Positions 1 through 6,697 of a stretch of 12,960 nt of DNA are shown piece after piece (positions within the stretch are counted from its first letter, which is position 1; the number at the start of each line of letters is the position of its first letter). Source of the stretch: an uncultured Phascolarctobacterium sp. Its GTDB lineage: Bacteria; Bacillota; Negativicutes; Acidaminococcales; Acidaminococcaceae. The translations under genes were made by a program, and so were the position numbers. The stretch covers positions 1 to 12,960 of the forward strand of contig CASEGD010000011.1 of assembly GCA_949287345.1 (NCBI GenBank). Reading direction: 5' to 3'. The notes beneath the pieces are model-generated. The model ran no database searches. It was not told the origin of the DNA and saw nothing but the letters and a program-made list of their open reading frames with translations.

Positions 1-1
1 C

Positions 2-646
2 CGCGGCTACATCGTCAAAGACGGCAAAAAGCTGGTATCCACCGAGCTGGGCGAGCTGATTGTCAATATGCTGACGACGTATTTTAAAGACATCATCAAC
101 ATTCCGTTTACGGCAAATTTGGAAACCGAACTGGACGAAATTGCCGAACACGAAGCCAATAAAAACCAGGTGCTGGAAAGCTTCTACGAGCCTTTCTCGC
201 ATCTGCTGGAAAAGGCCGACAAGGAAATTGAAACCGTGGAAGCGCCGGTGGAAGTAAGCGACGTTAAATGCGAAAAATGCGGGCGCATGATGGTTTACAA
301 GCAGGGACGCTACGGCAAGTTTCTGGCTTGCCCGGGTTTCCCGGAATGCCGCAATACCAAGCCGATACTGAAAAAAATCGGCGTTAAATGCCCGGACTGC
401 GGCGGCGATATTATCGAGCGTAAAACCAAAACGCGCAAAATTTTCTACGGCTGCTCCAACTATCCGGACTGCAAATTTACTTCGTGGGACAGGCCGACTG
501 AACAACGCTGCCCCAAATGCGGGCACGTTCTGTTTGAGCGTACCGACAGAAACGGCGACAAAAAGCTGTTCTGCACCAACGAAGCCTGCGAGGATGCCGT
601 AAAAACGTATAAAGGAAGGGCTGCTAAACGTGCAAAAAGTAAATGA
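2..646 (+). CDS. topA: DNA topoisomerase I, C-terminal part (5' end outside window)
   Basis: Type IA topoisomerase that relaxes negatively supercoiled DNA. Only about the last 214 residues are visible; the reading frame is open from base 2, so the catalytic domain lies upstream of the window. The first in-window ATG (68) is internal, not a start. After a short helical stretch the protein ends in three four-cysteine zinc ribbons. Counted from the Met at 68, their cysteines are at residues 68/71/88/94, 108/111/129/135 and 148/151/169/174, followed by a basic tail ([11 protein letters not shown]). These ribbons are the typical DNA-binding C-terminus of bacterial TopA. The downstream order trmFO-xerC-codY supports the call, since topA heads this cluster in Bacillus. 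The stop codon lies inside the start of trmFO (17 bp overlap), which suggests cotranscription and translational coupling. Confidence 0.93.
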   Translation, partial: RGYIVKDGKKLVSTELGELIVNMLTTYFKDIINIPFTANLETELDEIAEHEANKNQVLESFYEPFSHLLEKADKEIETVEAPVEVSDVKCEKCGRMMVYKQGRYGKFLACPGFPECRNTKPILKKIGVKCPDCGGDIIERKTKTRKIFYGCSNYPDCKFTSWDRPTEQRCPKCGHVLFERTDRNGDKKLFCTNEACEDAVKTYKGRAAKRAKSK

Positions 647-1964
647 GCCGGTACACGTTATAGGCGCAGGGCTGGCTGGTTGTGAAGCGGCGTGGCAGCT
701 TGCGCAGCGCGGCGTGCCCGTGGTGCTGTACGAAAAACGCCCGCTGAAAAGCGACGCTGCCCATAAAACCGATAAATTTGCAGAGCTTGTTTGCAGCAAT
801 TCGCTGCGCGCGGGCAATATTGAAAACGCCGTTGGGCTGTTAAAAGAAGAAATGCGCCGTCTTGGCAGCGTTATTATGGCCTGTGCCGATGAACACAAAG
901 TTCCGGCAGGCGGTGCGCTGGCGGTGGACCGCGAAGGCTTTGCGGACGCCGTAACGGCAAAAATAAAAAGCCATCCGCTGATTACCGTTAAAAACGAAGA
1001 AGTTACAAACCTTGAAAGCCTGGCCGGTGTTGTTATCTGCGCAAGCGGGCCTTTGACGGACGGCGAACTGGCTGAAAGCATTGCACAGCTTGCGGGTGAA
1101 GATTATTTTCACTTTTTCGACGCGGCAGCGCCGATTGTAACTGCGGATTCACTGGATTACAGCAAGGTTTACCGTGCAAGCCGCTATGATAAGGGCGACG
1201 CGGATTACCTGAACTGCCCGTTTGAAACCAAAGAAGAATATTTAGCCTTCTGGGAGGCTTTGCGCACGGCAGAGCTGGCGCCCGTGAAGGATTTTGAAAA
1301 AGAAGTGTTTTTTGAAGCGTGCATGCCTATTGAAGAAATGGCACGGCGCGGCGAGGACACAATGCGTTTCGGACCGCTGAAACCGGTGGGGCTGGTTGAC
1401 AAGCGCACCGGCAAGGAGGCTTACGCCGTGGTGCAGCTGCGTCAGGATGACGCTGCGGCATCGCTGTACAACATTGTCGGTTTCCAGACGCATTTGAAAT
1501 GGGGCGAGCAAAAGCGCGTGTTCGGCATGATACCGGGGCTGGAAAAAGCAGAGTTCGTCCGCTACGGCGTGATGCATAAAAATACATACATCAATTCGCC
1601 GAAGCTGTTAAACAGCGATTTCAGCCTGCGCAGTAACCCGCGCCTCTTTTTTGCGGGGCAGTTTACCGGCGTGGAAGGCTATGTGGAATCGGCGGCGTCC
1701 GGTTTAATGGCAGGCATTCACGCGGCGCGCAAAGTGCTGGGGCAGCCTGCGGTTGATTTCCCGGCGGAAACGGCGCACGGGGCGCTTGCGCATTACATCA
1801 GCAGCCCGGAGATTAAAAACTTCCAGCCGATGAACGTCAACTTCGGCCTGATTCCGCCGCTGGGCAAGCGTGTGCGCGGCAAAAAATTCAAAAACGCCAT
1901 GCTGGCAGAGCGTGCTCTGGAAGCGCTCGCCAAAGTACAGGAACAATTAAATACGGAAGCATAA
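630..1964 (+). CDS. trmFO: Folate-dependent tRNA (uracil-54-C5)-methyltransferase TrmFO
   Basis: FAD enzyme that makes m5U54 in the T-loop of tRNA, using methylenetetrahydrofolate as the carbon donor; cytoplasmic. The 444 residues match the family's usual length of about 435-445. An N-terminal dinucleotide-binding motif ([11 protein letters not shown], residues 12-22) is followed by ELVCSNSLR with Cys55, equivalent to the catalytic Cys53 of the Bacillus enzyme. The second conserved cysteine is Cys231 in [12 protein letters not shown] late FAD-binding stretch, [18 protein letters not shown], lies near residues 340-357. The start is GTG at 630, chosen because GGAAGGG (614-620) lies 9 nt upstream and the Rossmann motif follows at once. 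It overlaps topA by 17 bp and is followed by an intrinsic terminator. Confidence 0.95.
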   Translation: MQKVNEPVHVIGAGLAGCEAAWQLAQRGVPVVLYEKRPLKSDAAHKTDKFAELVCSNSLRAGNIENAVGLLKEEMRRLGSVIMACADEHKVPAGGALAVDREGFADAVTAKIKSHPLITVKNEEVTNLESLAGVVICASGPLTDGELAESIAQLAGEDYFHFFDAAAPIVTADSLDYSKVYRASRYDKGDADYLNCPFETKEEYLAFWEALRTAELAPVKDFEKEVFFEACMPIEEMARRGEDTMRFGPLKPVGLVDKRTGKEAYAVVQLRQDDAAASLYNIVGFQTHLKWGEQKRVFGMIPGLEKAEFVRYGVMHKNTYINSPKLLNSDFSLRSNPRLFFAGQFTGVEGYVESAASGLMAGIHAARKVLGQPAVDFPAETAHGALAHYISSPEIKNFQPMNVNFGLIPPLGKRVRGKKFKNAMLAERALEALAKVQEQLNTEA

Positions 1965-1972
1965 ACATTACG

Positions 1973-1999
1973 GCAGCGGCTTAAAAACCGCTGCTTTTT
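1973..1999 (+). terminator. Intrinsic terminator after trmFO
   Basis: A perfect 7-bp GC-rich stem (GCAGCGG 1973-1979 with CCGCTGC 1988-1994), an 8-nt loop and a run of five T (1995-1999) lie 8 nt after the trmFO stop codon. This closes the topA-trmFO transcript. Confidence 0.85.
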
Positions 2000-2025
2000 G
2001 TATTCTATGCGATAAAAATAAACAA

Positions 2026-2040
2026 AATTGCAAGAAAATT
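2026..2040 (+). promoter_or_regulatory. Candidate CodY-binding box upstream of xerC-codY
   Basis: AATTGCAAGAAAATT matches the published CodY consensus AATTTTCWGAAAATT at 12 of 15 positions, with a perfect right half. It lies 22 bp upstream of the -35 element of the promoter that probably drives xerC-codY, so it could mediate autoregulation. The surrounding DNA is very AT-rich, so a chance match is possible. Confidence 0.4.
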
Positions 2041-2062
2041 TTAAAAATAGATATTGTGCTTA

Positions 2063-2091
2063 TTGAAATTATTTTCTCTTTATGATACGAT
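2063..2091 (+). promoter_or_regulatory. Sigma-A type promoter for xerC-codY-crotonase unit
   Basis: TTGAAA (2063-2068) and TACGAT (2086-2091) are separated by 17 bp. A TG dinucleotide at 2083-2084 makes an extended -10 element. The site lies in the AT-rich gap between the trmFO terminator and the xerC start (2118), the only long non-coding stretch in the first 4.6 kb. The rest of that 153-bp gap shows only the terminator, the possible CodY box and the xerC ribosome-binding site. Confidence 0.65.
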
Positions 2092-2117
2092 AATTTTACT
2101 TTAAAAGAGGGATATTT

Positions 2118-3038
2118 ATGAAAGAGGATTTTAGCGCTTACCCCGACGTGCGGAAATTTTTGCAATACCTTGCGGTAGAAAAAAACACTTCGGCACTGAC
2201 GGTTAAAAATTATGGAACCGATATCGCCGTGTTTATTGAGTTTTTAAAGACACGTTACAGCGGCGGCTTTAACTGGAATGACATCAGCGTGCCCGATATC
2301 CGTTCGTACCTTGCGGAGATGAATGGCAAAAAGTACGCGCGTACAACCATTGCCAGACGCATATCGGCGCTGCGCTCTTTTTATAAATATTTACAGCGGG
2401 AGAGCAGGGTTAAGCAAAACCCGTTTGTTAAAGTGCGGACGCCGAAGCTGGAAAAGCACCTGCCCGTATTTTTAGAGGAGCTTGAAATTAACGAGCTTTT
2501 GGAGCTGCCGGATAAAACGGACGTGCTTGGCATGCGCGACCAGGCGCTGCTGGAGCTTTTATACGCAACCGGCTGCCGCGTTTCGGAGCTTGTGGGGCTG
2601 ACGCTTGAGACCATCGACCTTGGTAATATGTTTGTGCTGCTGCACGGCAAGGGCAACAAGGACAGGCTGGTGCCCATCGGGCATACCTGCCGTGAGGCGG
2701 TGGAGCGTTACCTTAACGATGCGCGCGGGCTGCTGATGGCAAAATATCACGCCAAAGCGCATGAGCAGCTTTTGGTTAACCGGCTGGGCGGGCCGTTGAC
2801 GGACCGCAGCGTGCGCCGCATACTTGATAAATATATTAAACAACTGGCCCTGCGCAAAAACGTATCGCCGCATACCATACGGCACACCTTCGCCACCCAT
2901 TTGCTGGACCACGGTGCGGATTTGAGGGCGGTGCAGGAGCTTTTGGGCCACGCTAATTTATCTACTACTCAGATTTATACGCATGTTACAACGGAGCGCA
3001 TTACCTCCGTTTATGAAAAGAATTTTCCGCGTGCGTGA
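2118..3038 (+). CDS. xerC: Tyrosine recombinase XerC (CodV-type)
   Basis: Site-specific recombinase that, with a XerD partner, resolves chromosome dimers at dif sites during cell division. The 306-residue length fits Xer proteins. The N-terminal SAM-like core-binding domain (about residues 10-95) is followed by the catalytic domain with the full active-site set: Arg154 in ATGCRVSEL, Lys178 in HGKGNKDR, His252 and Arg255 in HTIRHTFATH, His278 in LLGHANLSTTQIYTH, and the nucleophile Tyr287. The ATG at 2118 is preceded by AGAGGG (2106-2111) at 6 nt. Its place after trmFO and before codY matches Bacillus codV, so it is a housekeeping Xer protein and not a phage integrase. The stop lies 14 nt before the codY start, so the two are surely cotranscribed. 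XerC versus XerD is decided by context only. Confidence 0.92.
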   Translation: MKEDFSAYPDVRKFLQYLAVEKNTSALTVKNYGTDIAVFIEFLKTRYSGGFNWNDISVPDIRSYLAEMNGKKYARTTIARRISALRSFYKYLQRESRVKQNPFVKVRTPKLEKHLPVFLEELEINELLELPDKTDVLGMRDQALLELLYATGCRVSELVGLTLETIDLGNMFVLLHGKGNKDRLVPIGHTCREAVERYLNDARGLLMAKYHAKAHEQLLVNRLGGPLTDRSVRRILDKYIKQLALRKNVSPHTIRHTFATHLLDHGADLRAVQELLGHANLSTTQIYTHVTTERITSVYEKNFPRA

Positions 3039-3052
3039 TGGGAGGGGTTACT

Positions 3053-3823
3053 GTGGAACTTTTAGAAAAAACAAGAAAAATCAACAAACTGTTACAGCGC
3101 GGCGAAAAGGTGGAGTTTAACGCCATCGCGCGCCTGCTGAAGGAAGTTATTGTCAGCAATGTTTACATTGTGGGGCGCAAGGGCGGAATTAAGGGCTTTG
3201 CGCTGCTGGACGATTTTGAATGTGACATCATGCGCGAGCAGGTGCTGGATTTAAAACGCTTCCCGCCTGCGTACCTTAACTTTATTATGGAGTGCCGCGA
3301 AACCGTTTCCAACATCGGGCACGTTAACGAAGAATGTTCGTTTTTAAAGGGCACCAAGTGCTATTTTGGGGATAAACGCACTACGATTGTGCCCATTTAC
3401 GGCAACGGCGAACGCATCGGCACGCTTATTGTTGCCAAGTATGACCGCGAATTTAACGACGAGGATTTGCTGCTGGCAGAATATGCGGCGGCGGTTATCG
3501 GCGTTGAGATTTTGCACGAGCGTGCTGCCCGCGTAGAAGAAGAAGCACGCAAAAAAGCCATGGTGCAGATTGCCTTTTCAACGCTGTCGTTTTCCGAACT
3601 GGAAGCCATTACCAGCATTATGGACGCGCTGCACGGCACGGAAGGGCTGCTGGTTGCTTCCAAAATTGCCGACAGCGTTGGCATTACGCGCTCCGTTATC
3701 GTCAACGCGCTGCGCAAATTTGAAAGCGCCGGCCTGATTGAAACCAAATCCCTCGGCATGAAGGGTACTTATATCCGTATTAAAAACGAGTTTTTGTTTG
3801 ACGAATTAAACAAGCACAGATAA
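3053..3823 (+). CDS. codY: GTP-sensing global transcriptional regulator CodY
   Basis: Pleiotropic regulator that binds DNA when GTP and branched-chain amino acids are plentiful and controls amino-acid, nitrogen and virulence genes in Bacillota. The 256 residues compare with 259 in B. subtilis. An N-terminal GAF domain (about 1-155) is joined by a long helix (EEEARKKAMVQ) to a winged-helix domain. Its recognition region, ASKIADSVGITRSVIVNALR (202-221), is almost identical to B. subtilis, so the same DNA consensus is expected. In the ligand pocket Phe70, Pro71 and Tyr74 match Bacillus Phe71, Pro72 and Tyr75, but the position of Arg61 is Ile59 and there is one extra residue before the Phe. Four cysteines (57, 81, 95, 103) lie in the GAF domain. 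I chose GTG 3053 over in-frame GTG 3035 because GGAGGGG (3041-3047) lies 5 nt upstream and the resulting N-terminus MELLEKTRKIN aligns with MALLQKTRIIN. Confidence 0.96.
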   Translation: MELLEKTRKINKLLQRGEKVEFNAIARLLKEVIVSNVYIVGRKGGIKGFALLDDFECDIMREQVLDLKRFPPAYLNFIMECRETVSNIGHVNEECSFLKGTKCYFGDKRTTIVPIYGNGERIGTLIVAKYDREFNDEDLLLAEYAAAVIGVEILHERAARVEEEARKKAMVQIAFSTLSFSELEAITSIMDALHGTEGLLVASKIADSVGITRSVIVNALRKFESAGLIETKSLGMKGTYIRIKNEFLFDELNKHR

Positions 3824-3851
3824 GGTAGTATGCCTAAGGAGGCTGAAAATT

Positions 3852-4628
3852 ATGGAAGATGCTGTTTTATTTGCTGTGAAAGACCGTGTGGCGACCATTA
3901 CGCTGAACCGCCCGCAGAGCTTGAACTCGATGAACGACGCGCTGATTGACAGTCTGCACGCTGCTCTTGACAAGGTTGAGCAGGACGCTGATATCCGCTG
4001 CGTCGTACTTACGGGCAACGGCAAAGCGTTCTGTGCAGGCGGCGACCTGCCGTTTTTGGAGGCGTTGCCCGACGCTGCCAGCCGCCGTGCGTTCATCATT
4101 AAAGTCGGCGCTGTAGCCAAACGCATCACCGCCATGGATAAACCGTTTATCGCCATGGTTAACGGCGTTGCGGCAGGCGCAGGCCTTAATTTAATGCTGG
4201 CTTGCGATTTGGTTTACGCCGTAAGCACCGCGCGTTTTGCGCAAAGCTTTGCCAAAGTCGGTTTAATACCTGATTGCGGCGGCCTGTACTTTTTGCCGAA
4301 GGCAGTGGGCCTGCACCGTGCCAAAGAATTGATGTTTACCGCCGATTTGATTGACGCTGCCACGGCAGAGCGCTTTGGTATGCTGAACCATGTCTGCGAA
4401 GCCGATGCCCTTGCAGGCGAAGTGGAAAAAATGGCGGCACGCCTTGCCGCGTCAAGCCCACTTTCGCTGGCGCTGATTAAAAAATACATTAACAACACGG
4501 CGATGAGCCTTGACGATGTGCTTGACACCGAAGCCGTTGCGCAGACGCTGTGCATGGCAACGGAGGACTGCAAGGAAGGCATTGCGGCGTTTAAGGAAAA
4601 ACGCGCGCCCAAATTCACCGGTAAATAA
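3852..4628 (+). CDS. Crotonase-family enoyl-CoA hydratase/isomerase, PaaG-like
   Basis: Crotonase superfamily protein of 258 residues acting on an acyl-CoA thioester; the exact substrate is unknown. The oxyanion-hole regions are present: GKAFCAGGDLPFL (57-69) and NGVAAGAGLNLMLACDL (104-120). The two catalytic glutamates of true enoyl-CoA hydratases (Glu144 and Glu164 of the rat enzyme) align with Asn113 and Phe133, so simple hydratase activity is unlikely. Asp141 in GLIPDCGG matches the single catalytic Asp of PaaG-type isomerases, and the surrounding FAKVGLIPDCGG and LLP-like pattern resemble PaaG more than FadB or Crt. The ATG at 3852 has a strong AAGGAGG (3836-3842) 9 nt upstream. It starts 28 nt after codY and is closed by a terminator, so it is probably the last gene of the xerC-codY transcript. 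The family is certain; the isomerase call is an inference. Confidence 0.85.
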   Translation: MEDAVLFAVKDRVATITLNRPQSLNSMNDALIDSLHAALDKVEQDADIRCVVLTGNGKAFCAGGDLPFLEALPDAASRRAFIIKVGAVAKRITAMDKPFIAMVNGVAAGAGLNLMLACDLVYAVSTARFAQSFAKVGLIPDCGGLYFLPKAVGLHRAKELMFTADLIDAATAERFGMLNHVCEADALAGEVEKMAARLAASSPLSLALIKKYINNTAMSLDDVLDTEAVAQTLCMATEDCKEGIAAFKEKRAPKFTGK

Positions 4629-4641
4629 ATATTGTTAAAAT

Positions 4642-4675
4642 CGGGGCTGGTTTTTACAGTCCCGTTTCTTTTTTT
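4642..4675 (+). terminator. Intrinsic terminator after the crotonase gene
   Basis: An 8-bp stem with one G-T wobble (CGGGGCTG 4642-4649 with CAGTCCCG 4657-4664), a 7-nt loop and a T-rich tract (4665-4675) lie just after the stop codon. This separates the codY unit from the downstream protease-scp unit. Confidence 0.85.
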
Positions 4676-4693
4676 ATAAAAATATTGTATAAT
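4665..4693 (+). promoter_or_regulatory. Possible promoter for the protease-scpAB unit
   Basis: A perfect TATAAT (4688-4693) lies 34 bp before the ATG of the protease gene. The best -35 at 17-bp spacing is TTTCTT (4665-4670), a poor match that falls in the T-tract of the upstream terminator. The call rests on the -10 element and on the position right after a terminator. Confidence 0.45.
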
Positions 4694-4727
4694 TATATTA
4701 TTGCTTAATTGTTTTGTGGAGGGACCA

Positions 4728-5348
4728 ATGTTTGATTTTGGCTCAATGATTTATACGGTACCGGCACTTTTAATTGCCATTACCATACATGAATACGCCC
4801 ACGCCGTTACGGCGGACGCTATGGGCGACCCGACGCCGCGTTATCTGGGGCGCTTAACCTTTAACCCGCTGGCGCATCTGGATATTTTAGGCGCTGTAAT
4901 GCTGGCGCTGTTCCACTTCGGCTGGGCCAAGCCGGTTGCCATTAACCCCAATAACTTCCGCAACAGGCGCGAAGGCATGATTAAGGTATCGCTGGCAGGA
5001 CCGGCGGCAAATTTGTTTTTGTGCTTTCTGGCGGCGCTGATTATGGTTGTGATGGGCAAGTTTAAGGTTTTAACGCCGGGCGTAAGCGCGTTTTTGCTGT
5101 GGACCATGCAGTATAACGTGTGGTTTGCCTTTTTTAACCTGCTGCCGATACCGCCGCTGGACGGTTCGCGCCTGCTGGATGAATTTTTGCCGCCTGCTAC
5201 GGCGTATAAGTATAACTCCTTCGTCGGCGCATACGGCTTGTACATTTTAATCGCGCTGGTTGCCAGCGGCCTTATTGGCTACATCATCACCCCGTTTGCC
5301 ATGGCGTACCTTGACCTGGTAAACCTTGTGTTGGGCATCTTTTTTTAA
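4728..5348 (+). CDS. Site-2 protease-type membrane metalloprotease (M50 family)
   Basis: Integral membrane zinc protease of the M50B group (YwhC-like short site-2 proteases), which cut substrates within or near the membrane; the substrate is not known. The 206 residues begin with a hydrophobic segment ending in the zinc motif HEYAH (21-25). Further hydrophobic segments lie at about 50-64, 88-110, 120-140 and 165-190. The second active-site motif, NLLPIPPLDG (137-146), carries the third zinc ligand, Asp145. I chose ATG 4728 because GGAGGG (4718-4723) lies 4 nt upstream; an in-frame TTG at 4701 would add nine residues without a better ribosome-binding site. There is no PDZ domain, unlike RseP. 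It stands first in a long unit before scpA, a neighbourhood common in Bacillota, though no functional link to condensin is established. Confidence 0.9.
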   Translation: MFDFGSMIYTVPALLIAITIHEYAHAVTADAMGDPTPRYLGRLTFNPLAHLDILGAVMLALFHFGWAKPVAINPNNFRNRREGMIKVSLAGPAANLFLCFLAALIMVVMGKFKVLTPGVSAFLLWTMQYNVWFAFFNLLPIPPLDGSRLLDEFLPPATAYKYNSFVGAYGLYILIALVASGLIGYIITPFAMAYLDLVNLVLGIFF

Positions 5349-5356
5349 AAAACTAT

Positions 5357-5394
5357 AAAGGATTTTGGCGCAGCAACGTGCCGAAGCGTAATTT
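5357..5394 (+). promoter_or_regulatory. Structured ribosome-binding site of scpA: SD plus looped-out hairpin
   Basis: No SD is found in the 5-12 nt before the scpA ATG (5395), and a stop codon at 5389-5391 excludes any upstream in-frame start. The only SD-like sequence is AAAGGA at 5357-5362. Bases 5363-5386 can fold into a 9-bp hairpin (5363-5371 with 5378-5386, three G-U pairs, 6-nt loop). Folding removes exactly the extra spacer and leaves 8 nt (5387-5394) between SD and ATG. The structure is inferred from base pairing only. Confidence 0.45.
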
Positions 5395-6120
5395 ATGGCA
5401 GAACTTTCCTTAAAAGTAAGTGATTTTGAAGGCCCGCTGGACCTTTTAATACATTTAATCGAAAAAGACAAAATAGATATTTACGATATCCCCATCGCGG
5501 AGATTACCGAGCAGTACATTGCGTATTTATCCGCCATGGCAGAGTTTGACATGGAGATTGCCAGCGAGTTTCTGGTAATGGCGGCGACGCTGCTTCAGAT
5601 AAAATCGCGCATGCTGCTGCCGAAGCCCGCGCCGGAAACGGATGAGGATGAAGCAGACCCGCGCACCATGCTGGTAGAGATGCTGATTGAATACCGGCGC
5701 ATTAAAGCCTGTGCCGCACAGCTGTTGGAGATGAAGGAACAGGCAGCGCGCTACGTTTGCCGCAGGCCGCTTGCCGAAGGCAAAATAACACGCCACATTG
5801 CGCAGTACAGCGCGGGCGACCTTGTTAAAACCATGCTGGCGCTGATGGCTGCAAGCAGCGAAGTTACCGCTTACATTGAGCGGCAGGAGTTCAGCGTGCA
5901 GGAGAAAATGGCGGAGATTGTAAGCCTGTTGAAGCACCGCCTGAACGGCGTGGAGTTTAAAGAAGTGTTCAGCCGCACGGGCAGCCGCAGCGAAAAAATT
6001 GCCGGGTTCCTGGCGCTTTTGGAGCTTTTAAAGCTGAACGTAATAAGCATTACGCAGACGGAACCGTTTGCGCCGATTTATATTTTCCTGCACCGGGAGG
6101 ACGAAAACCATGTTTCATGA
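5395..6120 (+). CDS. scpA: Segregation and condensation protein A
   Basis: Kleisin subunit of the SMC-ScpAB condensin, which folds and segregates the chromosome; it bridges the SMC heads and binds a ScpB dimer. The 241 residues fit the family (about 230-260). The N-terminal signature VSDFEGPLDLLIHLIEKDKI (8-27) and the following IYDIPIAEITEQY are typical of the SMC-neck-binding helical domain. An acidic linker (ETDEDEADPR) lies at about residues 82-91, and the C-terminal part (about 165-235) looks like the winged-helix end that binds the SMC cap. The start must be ATG 5395 because a stop codon lies two codons upstream in the same frame. Its ribosome-binding site is unusual (see 5357-5394). 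The end overlaps scpB by 11 bp, implying coupled translation of the two partners. Confidence 0.95.
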   Translation: MAELSLKVSDFEGPLDLLIHLIEKDKIDIYDIPIAEITEQYIAYLSAMAEFDMEIASEFLVMAATLLQIKSRMLLPKPAPETDEDEADPRTMLVEMLIEYRRIKACAAQLLEMKEQAARYVCRRPLAEGKITRHIAQYSAGDLVKTMLALMAASSEVTAYIERQEFSVQEKMAEIVSLLKHRLNGVEFKEVFSRTGSRSEKIAGFLALLELLKLNVISITQTEPFAPIYIFLHREDENHVS

Positions 6121-6697
6121 TTATTTACAAGGCTCGCTGGAGGCGCTGCTTTTTGCCGCAGGCGAACCGCTGACGGTAGTGCAGATTGCCGAAATCATGC
6201 ATCTTGATAAACCGCAGGTGTGGGAGCTGCTGACGCTTCTGGAAGAAAGCTATAACGAAGAAAGCCGCGGGCTGTGCCTGCGCAAGGTGGCGGGCGGCTA
6301 TCAGTTGTGCGCCAAACCCCAGCATTACGAGCTGTTAAAGCAGCTTGAAAAAGTGCAGGAGGTTAAGCTATCAGCAGCGGCGATGGAAACGCTGGCAATT
6401 GTGGCCTTTAAGCAGCCGGTAACGCGCAGCGAGATGGAAGCTATCCGCGGCGTTAAGGTGGACGGCGTTGTCAACACGCTTTTAGATTACGGCCTGATAT
6501 GTGAAGCAGGGCGCAAGGACGCGCTTGGCCATCCGATTTTATACGCAACAACCGATAAATTTTTACTGACATTCGGGCTGAGCTCGCTGAAGGATTTGCC
6601 GACCATGCCGGACGGGGAAAACAGCGGCGAGCCGGAGCAGATATCGCTTTTGGACAGCTTGAAGGACGAAATTATAAACGATAACGGAGCAGTTTAA
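6110..6697 (+). CDS. scpB: Segregation and condensation protein B
   Basis: Dimeric winged-helix partner of ScpA in the SMC condensin complex. The 195 residues match the family. The N-terminus (GSLEALLFAAGEPLTVVQIA) and the central block LSAAAMETLAIVAFKQPVTR with EMEAIRGVKVDGVV are the hallmark ScpB sequences and correspond to two successive winged-helix domains, with a variable acidic tail after about residue 165. I chose ATG 6110 because GGGAGG (6095-6100) lies 9 nt upstream and the protein then starts like other ScpBs; a start at 6068 would add 14 residues deep inside scpA. It overlaps scpA by 11 bp, and its stop codon shares one base with the ATG of rluB, so the three genes should be translated together. 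Confidence 0.95.
   Translation: MFHDYLQGSLEALLFAAGEPLTVVQIAEIMHLDKPQVWELLTLLEESYNEESRGLCLRKVAGGYQLCAKPQHYELLKQLEKVQEVKLSAAAMETLAIVAFKQPVTRSEMEAIRGVKVDGVVNTLLDYGLICEAGRKDALGHPILYATTDKFLLTFGLSSLKDLPTMPDGENSGEPEQISLLDSLKDEIINDNGAV

Noticed and set aside
2118..3038. Tyrosine recombinase as a sign of an integrated mobile element
   Set aside because: It sits in the conserved topA-trmFO-xerC-codY order, has normal Xer length, and no attachment repeats, phage genes or composition change surround it.
3035..3052. Upstream GTG start for codY adding six residues
   Set aside because: The added codons include the ribosome-binding site itself, and the shorter form aligns from residue 1 with known CodY.
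4691..4710. Short inverted repeat AATTA...TAATT just after the -10 of the protease promoter, as an operator
   Set aside because: Only 5-bp arms of A and T in a very AT-rich spacer; expected by chance.
5378..5413. Mini-ORF (GTG start, 11 codons) overlapping the scpA start in another frame, a possible leader peptide
   Set aside because: The only SD-like sequence is about 15 nt away, GTG is a weak start, and the GTG is buried in the proposed hairpin stem.
6068..6109. Upstream start for scpB giving 14 extra residues
   Set aside because: It has no SD, lies deep inside scpA, and the added residues do not resemble ScpB N-termini; GGGAGG points to 6110.
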